From Mariniblastus sp. (GTDB lineage Bacteria; Planctomycetota; Planctomycetia; Pirellulales; Pirellulaceae), in assembly GCA_011523945.1 (NCBI GenBank), contig WTFU01000093.1:1-39384 (forward strand): a DNA stretch of 39,384 nucleotides, written 5' to 3'. The notes beneath the pieces were generated by a model. That model was not told the origin of the DNA, did not search any database, and saw only the letters and a program-made list of their open reading frames with translations. Made by a program: the position numbers and the translations under genes. Every line of letters starts with the position of its first letter. Within the stretch, counting starts at the first letter, position 1. Shown here piece by piece: positions 34,358 to 39,384 of the stretch.

Positions 34358-34872
34358 ATCTGACTCCAAATAATAAATCGATTGAAAACGAAGTACCGCA
34401 GGATGAAAACCTTGCTTCCTCATCAATAGATGATTCAGAACCAGGCGAAGATATTGTTTTGGCGGAATTAGTGAGTGATTCTCCGAATCAAAGTGAGGTT
34501 GTCGTTGCGGAACTGGCCAGTGCGGCGATGGATAACATAATTCCGGCACCGATTCCAACAGGGTTTCAAACAGAGGAGATGACCGCGAGAGGGGCCGCCG
34601 TAGCCAGTATCGTCCTTGGAATCCTATGCGTTTTCGGATCATTTTTCTCCACTTACAGCACGATAAATGGGTTTCTTGGAATCTTTATGTGGTACTTAGG
34701 GTTTCTCAAATCCAATGGCGAAAAAACGTCTTATCTTGGTTTAGGCTTATGCCTAGTCGGACTCTCACTTTCAATTTCAAGTTGGCTCGGGCTCATCTCC
34801 TCAATTATATTTTGCCTGCTGCTGATTGTGCGATTCATCTCGAATCAAAGGCGACGGCTCGCAACCCGCTAA
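34354..34872 (+). CDS. acidic-tailed membrane protein, unknown function
   Basis: 172 residues. An acidic, disordered first half (about 1-75, rich in Glu, Asp and Ser) precedes three hydrophobic helices (GAAVASIVLGILCVFGSFFS, then INGFLGIFMWYLGFL and LGLGLCLVGLSLSISSWLGL onward) and a basic end (SNQRRRLATR). The helices resemble the Gly/Leu-rich DUF4190-type segments, but that is a weak likeness. It is the only plus-strand gene between cpaE and the right edge; it faces the glycosyltransferase stop convergently. The start ATG overlaps an upstream 10-codon ORF. Confidence 0.6.
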   Translation: MNLTPNNKSIENEVPQDENLASSSIDDSEPGEDIVLAELVSDSPNQSEVVVAELASAAMDNIIPAPIPTGFQTEEMTARGAAVASIVLGILCVFGSFFSTYSTINGFLGIFMWYLGFLKSNGEKTSYLGLGLCLVGLSLSISSWLGLISSIIFCLLLIVRFISNQRRRLATR

Positions 34873-34939
34873 AAGTACCGGTTTCCGCTAGACGCCAAGT
34901 CCTAGCGTTTCCTCCCTTTGCGTCAAACGGGTTCTACCA

Positions 34940-36256
34940 TCACACAAGAAATTCTCTAATTATTTCGGAGGTAGCCCCTGCCATGACCAATGCATTTCGA
35001 TGCTGATGAACAAATTGTTGCCCAAGCCCGCCCAACCTCAATCGCCGCTCACGGTCAAGCAACAACCCAGCGATTGCGCTAGCCAGCTCCGTTTCATTCC
35101 CGGGCTCAAAGAGCAACCCACCTCCGGATTCCTCCAGCAACTCGGGAAAAGCGCCGTGTGCGGGTAAGACGACAGGAATACCGGCTGCCATGGCTTCCAA
35201 CGCATAAAGCCCCTTAGGCTCTTGAAACGCCGTTGGAACCGACAAGAGATCTATGTTTCGAAAAAATTCTAACTTAGCTTCTCGATCAACTGCACCATCG
35301 TACTGATAAGCCCCTTCTAAACCGAACTCTTTGAGACGCGTCCACTGCTCATCCGCGTAGGCCTGATTCTCTGGGCTTAGCCAACCAGCAACGTGCAGCC
35401 TCACTTCTTCGGTCCCCGGCATCGACTTAAGCTTGATAAATGCCTCAACTAAATGATGCAAACCTTTCTCCGGCGCAATCCGAGCGAGGTAACCAATCGT
35501 TTGGGTGCCACGCACCATTCCAGCTTCAGTACGATTCAAAAAAGAGCTGTAATCTGCGACCTCTAACCCCAATGGTGTCACATGCACTTTGTGAGGATCG
35601 AGCGAAAAATAATCGCACATGTATTTTTTAAAAAATTGACTCTGCACAATAAAGCCATCAACCTTGCAGGCTATTTCTTTGACGCGATTAATGCACTGCG
35701 ATCGGTAAGGCGGTTTCAAGCTGTCAAGAAAAACATCATCGCCCTGCAGAGTCACAAGCACGGGACAATCGACAACTTGCTGAATGTCTTCGATACAGCC
35801 ACCAATCAAGATGTTTGAAAAAATAAGCACATCGGGGCGGGCCAAACTCATCCAACGACAAATTTTTTTGACTTCCTTTCGCTGGTTCCCGCGAGACCCC
35901 AGCAGCATTGAGTAGGCCAAACTACCGAGCATCGCACCATCGGTTTCCATCGCGCGAGAGGTCACCTTGCGAATCAACCATGGAGAATCAAGAAAACGAT
36001 CAAAGATTGACGGCAAGTACCGCAGGAACGGAATTTTCTGCTGAAGGTAAACATTGATTCCACCAAACAGAACTTTATCAACGCTAAAATCCGACTCATC
36101 TGTACGAATCGGCGTGTAGGTTGGTACGAGCTGGATATCCCAACCCTCTGCAGAAAGAGCACGCGAAAGCGCGTTGTCATGCATACAGCTTCCGCAAAAC
36201 ATACCGCCAGCCCCGGCGGTCAAGTAGATTATTTTTGTCTGAGAGTTACTGGACAT
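34940..36256 (-). CDS. glycosyltransferase family 4 (GT-B)
   Basis: 438 residues with two Rossmann-like lobes. The N-terminal lobe begins KIIYLTAGAGGMFCGSCMHD, a donor/acceptor loop typical of a planctomycete GT4-like set. The C-terminal lobe has IGYLARIAPEKGLHHLVEAF, then LLSVPTAFQEPKGLYALEAM, the E-x7-E motif of retaining GT4 enzymes, and GIPVVLPAHGAFPELL. It probably transfers a sugar from an NDP-sugar donor to an envelope or storage acceptor; the substrate is unknown. The start ATG at 36254-36256 lies 19 bases after the pheT stop, so it is cotranscribed with pheS-pheT. The longer frame from a TTG at 36319 would overlap pheT and is not used. Confidence 0.88.
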   Translation of the reverse strand: MSSNSQTKIIYLTAGAGGMFCGSCMHDNALSRALSAEGWDIQLVPTYTPIRTDESDFSVDKVLFGGINVYLQQKIPFLRYLPSIFDRFLDSPWLIRKVTSRAMETDGAMLGSLAYSMLLGSRGNQRKEVKKICRWMSLARPDVLIFSNILIGGCIEDIQQVVDCPVLVTLQGDDVFLDSLKPPYRSQCINRVKEIACKVDGFIVQSQFFKKYMCDYFSLDPHKVHVTPLGLEVADYSSFLNRTEAGMVRGTQTIGYLARIAPEKGLHHLVEAFIKLKSMPGTEEVRLHVAGWLSPENQAYADEQWTRLKEFGLEGAYQYDGAVDREAKLEFFRNIDLLSVPTAFQEPKGLYALEAMAAGIPVVLPAHGAFPELLEESGGGLLFEPGNETELASAIAGLLLDRERRLRLGGLGQQFVHQHRNALVMAGATSEIIREFLV

Positions 36257-36275
36257 TTGCCGCTTACCGTTGCGT

Positions 36276-38324
36276 TTATCCAACCAAAGTAGCGTGATGC
36301 GCATTCGTGCAATTTGCAATAATGCGGTTACACAGTTCCTCGGCCTCGGTGCCGGTTAGCGTTGCCTCATTCGATCTAAATACAACCGAAAACAGAACGC
36401 GTTTTTTACCGGGACCGTCTCTCGCCTCATCTCGGAATGTTTCAAGATACTTCACCGACTCAAGTAATGGAGCATTCTCCGCACGGATCGTTGATTCCAG
36501 ACTGGACCAGCGCACTTCTTCATCCATGATGAAGTTAAAATCACGCGTCACAGACGGGAACTGGCTTTGATTGAGATGAGACGCAATCAGCTGCGTTTGC
36601 TGCTCAAGAATACGAAGATCAAGCTCAACAATGACTGCATCTGCCCGCAGGCCAAATTGTTTTTTAGCGGAAGCAGAGACGCTTCCCATCCAACCCAATC
36701 GCTGCTCTCCAAGGTACAGTTCCCCTGATTGACTTGCATCCAGCAAAGGCTCATCGCATTCTTTAATTTGAACCGTCGCCGTTGGATTTAACTCCTTTAC
36801 AATCGCTTCAACCACACCTTTCACCGCAAAAAAATCGCGATGACTTACAAGTGCTAACTTCATCGGTTGATCGGGAATTCCCTGACCGGCGGACGGGAGA
36901 TACACTTTCGCAGTCTCAAACAAATTAACGTTAACGTTAGACCGGTAATCATTTATCCGACGCACTTCCAGCAAACTCGGAACCAAACTTCGACGTAGTA
37001 AATTCACGGTACCGATATTATGTGAATACTCTTCCAGCACTCCCAACATTGGCTGACTACTAATCAAAGGTGGTGAATCACACCAGGGTGTAAAAGCATC
37101 CGACCAGGGTTGCGGAACGAGACTTGGCGTTACTGCCTCATCGAACCCGGCTGCGGTCAATACATTGCGAACCTTATCGACGACGCGATCCGCTTTGGGT
37201 CGATAGGAAGCTGACATGGGGACATTTACGTCGTCCGGAATTTTTTCAAATCCATAGATTCGACCAACTTCTTCCACGAGATCGACGTCACGTGTCAAAT
37301 CCTTCCGCCAGCTCGGAGGAATCGCTGTGACAGACACTTCGTCGGACGACTCAATTACCAAACCGAGTTTTTCGAGCGTGGGTGCAACAAAATCAACCGG
37401 AATCTCAATTCCAAGCAAACGCTGCAATTGGCTGTAACGAAGGTGAATTGACTCACGGCTCGGTGGAGGCGACCCGACATCAATCACGCCTCCCAACAAT
37501 TGCCCACCGGCAGAATCTAAAATCAATTCACATACGCGACGACTTGCCCAGTCTAAGTTTTCAGAATCAACATTTCGCTCGAATCGAAACGAAGAAGGAC
37601 TGTGTAATTTTAATTTTCGAGCTGCACTTCTTACCGTTAAAGGATCAAAATGAGCAGCTTCGATCAATACGTCGACGGTGGAGTCCGAAACTTCTGAATC
37701 GGCTCCTCCCATCACCCCACCCAACGCCACAGCATCTTCCGAATCAGCGATCACACACATTTCGGAGCCGAGTTGATAAGTGCGATGATCAATTGCCTCG
37801 AATGTTTCTTCAGCCTTTGCTTCGCGGACAACTACTTTGCCCTCTTTGATTTTGGAAAAATCAAATGCATGTAGCGGTTGCCCACACTCAAACATCACAT
37901 AATTCGTTGCATCCACCACATTATTAACAATGCCAATCCCAAGCGACTTCAACCGATCCTGCATCCATTGTGGACTTGGGCCGATCTTAACTCCACGAAT
38001 CAATCTAGCCGTATACCGCTCGCATGCCCCTTCCGATTCAATCACTACGCTGCAGTGTTGAGAAATAGTCTCCGAACTTGTCGCTGGCTGGGGATCGGGA
38101 ATATTAAGCGGAATTTCATAAAGCGCTGCGATCTCGCGGGCAACACCAATGTGCCCGAGGCAATCCGCACGATTACTTGTAACCTCCAGATCAATCGCAT
38201 GATCCGTGCCCACAGACTCAGTCCCTTCGTGATTCAACCCGGACATCGTCAAACGATCCACCAGATCGTCATGGGTCATCGCGAGGTCAACGTATTCTGT
38301 AAGCCAATTCCAAGAGACAATCAT
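36276..38324 (-). CDS. pheT: phenylalanyl-tRNA synthetase beta subunit, short form
   Basis: 682 residues. With PheS it charges tRNA-Phe. The N-terminus MIVSWNWLTEYVDLAMTHDD runs straight from LTMSGLNHEGTESVG into IDLEVTSNRADCLGHIGVAR, skipping the roughly 110-residue EMAP-type tRNA-binding domain found in the usual 790-800-residue PheT. The B3/B4 editing region (ARLIRGVKIGPSPQWM, VVDATNYVMFECGQPLHAFD), B5 domain, catalytic-like core and C-terminal FDX-ACB domain (FPSVTRDFNFIMDEEV to the end) are present. The frame extends to 38387, but the ATG at 38322-38324 fits the family start. It is 76 bases downstream of pheS. Confidence 0.95.
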   Translation of the reverse strand: MIVSWNWLTEYVDLAMTHDDLVDRLTMSGLNHEGTESVGTDHAIDLEVTSNRADCLGHIGVAREIAALYEIPLNIPDPQPATSSETISQHCSVVIESEGACERYTARLIRGVKIGPSPQWMQDRLKSLGIGIVNNVVDATNYVMFECGQPLHAFDFSKIKEGKVVVREAKAEETFEAIDHRTYQLGSEMCVIADSEDAVALGGVMGGADSEVSDSTVDVLIEAAHFDPLTVRSAARKLKLHSPSSFRFERNVDSENLDWASRRVCELILDSAGGQLLGGVIDVGSPPPSRESIHLRYSQLQRLLGIEIPVDFVAPTLEKLGLVIESSDEVSVTAIPPSWRKDLTRDVDLVEEVGRIYGFEKIPDDVNVPMSASYRPKADRVVDKVRNVLTAAGFDEAVTPSLVPQPWSDAFTPWCDSPPLISSQPMLGVLEEYSHNIGTVNLLRRSLVPSLLEVRRINDYRSNVNVNLFETAKVYLPSAGQGIPDQPMKLALVSHRDFFAVKGVVEAIVKELNPTATVQIKECDEPLLDASQSGELYLGEQRLGWMGSVSASAKKQFGLRADAVIVELDLRILEQQTQLIASHLNQSQFPSVTRDFNFIMDEEVRWSSLESTIRAENAPLLESVKYLETFRDEARDGPGKKRVLFSVVFRSNEATLTGTEAEELCNRIIANCTNAHHATLVG

Positions 38325-38400
38325 TTTTCTATCATCTAAATTTGAGAGAATGAGAAGCAAAAAAACACTGGCCATCTGGTAAATCACGGCCTGCGAAAAC

Positions 38401-39384
38401 TTAAAACTGATGAAGGAATCGAGTATCGTTTGTAAACAAGTACCGAATGTCAGTGATCTGATGTCGAATCATGCAAAGCCGCTCAATTCCAAGCCCGAAT
38501 GCAAATCCACTTACCTTTTCAGGATCATAGCCAACGGCACGAAGAACATTTGGATCGACGATTCCTGCTCCTCCAAATTCAACCCACTTGCCGTCCCAGT
38601 AGTAATCAGCTTCTACACTTGGTTCGGTAAAAGGGAAAAAAGACGGACGAATGCGGACAGGGACTTCATCTCCCAGATAGTTTGATGCGAAAAGTTTGAG
38701 CACCGTCTTTAAATCGGCAAGACTGACATTCTCATCTACCATCAGGCCTTCTATCTGGTGGAACATTGGGTAGTGCGACCAATCCGCGGTATCAGGTCGG
38801 TAAACCCGACCGAGGGAAACGATTCTCACCGGAGGTTTAGTGTTTTCCATCACTCGAATCTGAACCGTACTCGTTTGACTTCGCAGTAGTAACGGGTTGC
38901 CCGAGAGCGCGGAATCATTGCCCGACGTCGTCTCTGCCACTGAGAGATAAAAATTATCGAGCGGATCACGCGCCGGATGAGCACGTGGAATATTTAATGC
39001 TTCGAAATTATGGTAGTCGTCCTCGATTTCCGGCCCCTCCGCCGGAGTAAACCCCAACCGGCCCATGATATCCTTTAACTCATTAATCGTTTGAGTGATT
39101 GGATGCAACCGGCCAACATGAAACGGCTTGCCCGGTAAAGTTGCGTCAAACTTTACATCTCGCTGCCCATCACTGCTCGCTGACGACAGCCGGTTTTGAG
39201 CAGATTCAAATGATTCCTGAATACTGTTTTTGACCGCATTCAATTTCATTCCGGCTGTTTTTTTCTGATCCCCCGGAACCGCTCCCATATTTTTCTGAAG
39301 CGATTTCAACCGTCCTTTTTTCGCGCCCAAAAACTCCACACGAGCCTGATCCAACTGATCAGAATCAGCGGCCTCCGAGAATGC
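38401..39384 (-). CDS. pheS: phenylalanyl-tRNA synthetase alpha subunit (5' partial)
   Basis: 327 residues are visible. The frame stays open through the last base of the window and reads [20 protein letters not shown], so the true start lies just outside (family length about 340). The N-terminal coiled coil is followed by the class II catalytic domain: [65 protein letters not shown] and the motif 3 [14 protein letters not shown]. It heads the operon pheS-pheT-glycosyltransferase. The in-frame TTG at 39354 is not a plausible start because the family N-terminus continues upstream of it. Confidence 0.95.
   Translation of the reverse strand, partial: AFSEAADSDQLDQARVEFLGAKKGRLKSLQKNMGAVPGDQKKTAGMKLNAVKNSIQESFESAQNRLSSASSDGQRDVKFDATLPGKPFHVGRLHPITQTINELKDIMGRLGFTPAEGPEIEDDYHNFEALNIPRAHPARDPLDNFYLSVAETTSGNDSALSGNPLLLRSQTSTVQIRVMENTKPPVRIVSLGRVYRPDTADWSHYPMFHQIEGLMVDENVSLADLKTVLKLFASNYLGDEVPVRIRPSFFPFTEPSVEADYYWDGKWVEFGGAGIVDPNVLRAVGYDPEKVSGFAFGLGIERLCMIRHQITDIRYLFTNDTRFLHQF

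Noticed and set aside
34307..34642. Minus-strand 111-codon frame opposite the membrane protein gene
   Set aside because: It is a shadow of the plus-strand gene, with no family features and no start signal.

Overview
The window reads as a chromosomal segment of a planctomycete, most likely a Pirellulaceae-type marine bacterium. This is inferred from gene content: many Hanks-type Ser/Thr kinases with membrane-spanning C-termini, an ECF sigma factor paired with such a kinase, FHA proteins, an FHA-linked class III cyclase, futalosine-pathway menaquinone genes, a Tad/Flp pilus locus, and a short PheT. Base composition looks close to 50 % G+C by eye (not computed). No insertion sequence, phage gene, CRISPR array, rRNA or intact tRNA was seen.

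Layout. 1-1.6 kb (+): the end of a GYF-like-domain protein, a Ser/Thr kinase with a DWG motif, and a small membrane protein. 1.6-3.3 kb (-): mqnB-mqnD of the futalosine route to menaquinone. 3.4-12.7 kb (-): a signalling block with a zinc-ribbon membrane protein, a class 3 lipase, an FHA/GAF-like/class III cyclase, a small membrane protein, a membrane-anchored kinase, an FHA-like protein and a membrane-anchored coiled-coil protein. 13.0-14.5 kb (+): two overlapping membrane-protein genes of unknown role, followed by an unexplained stretch carrying a minus-strand terminator. 14.8-17.9 kb (-): nadC, an ArsC-type reductase and type I glutamine synthetase. 18.4-23.4 kb (+): type II glutamine synthetase, a class V aminotransferase, then the ECF sigma/kinase pair.

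23.9-29.4 kb (+) is the pilin, peptidase, periplasmic and outer-membrane half of a Tad locus: flp, a candidate 36-residue membrane peptide, cpaA, cpaB, cpaC and cpaE. No TadA motor or TadB/TadC platform gene is in the window. 29.5-39.4 kb is mostly minus-strand housekeeping: polA, a DUF3859 protein, thrC, then pheS-pheT-glycosyltransferase, with one plus-strand membrane protein between thrC and the glycosyltransferase.

The strongest new signals are: (i) an exact match to the sigma-54 core consensus about 115 bases upstream of the type I glutamine synthetase, which lies head-to-head with a type II enzyme; (ii) the unlisted 36-residue membrane ORF between flp (with its own terminator) and cpaA; (iii) the kinase/FHA/cyclase block, whose cyclase has unusual purine-recognition residues; (iv) the orphan terminator and adjoining non-coding region at 14.5-14.8 kb; and (v) the two-gene membrane unit at 13.0-14.5 kb. 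Several start codons were moved inward from the longest reading frame because of Shine-Dalgarno motifs or family N-termini; these choices are stated in each entry.
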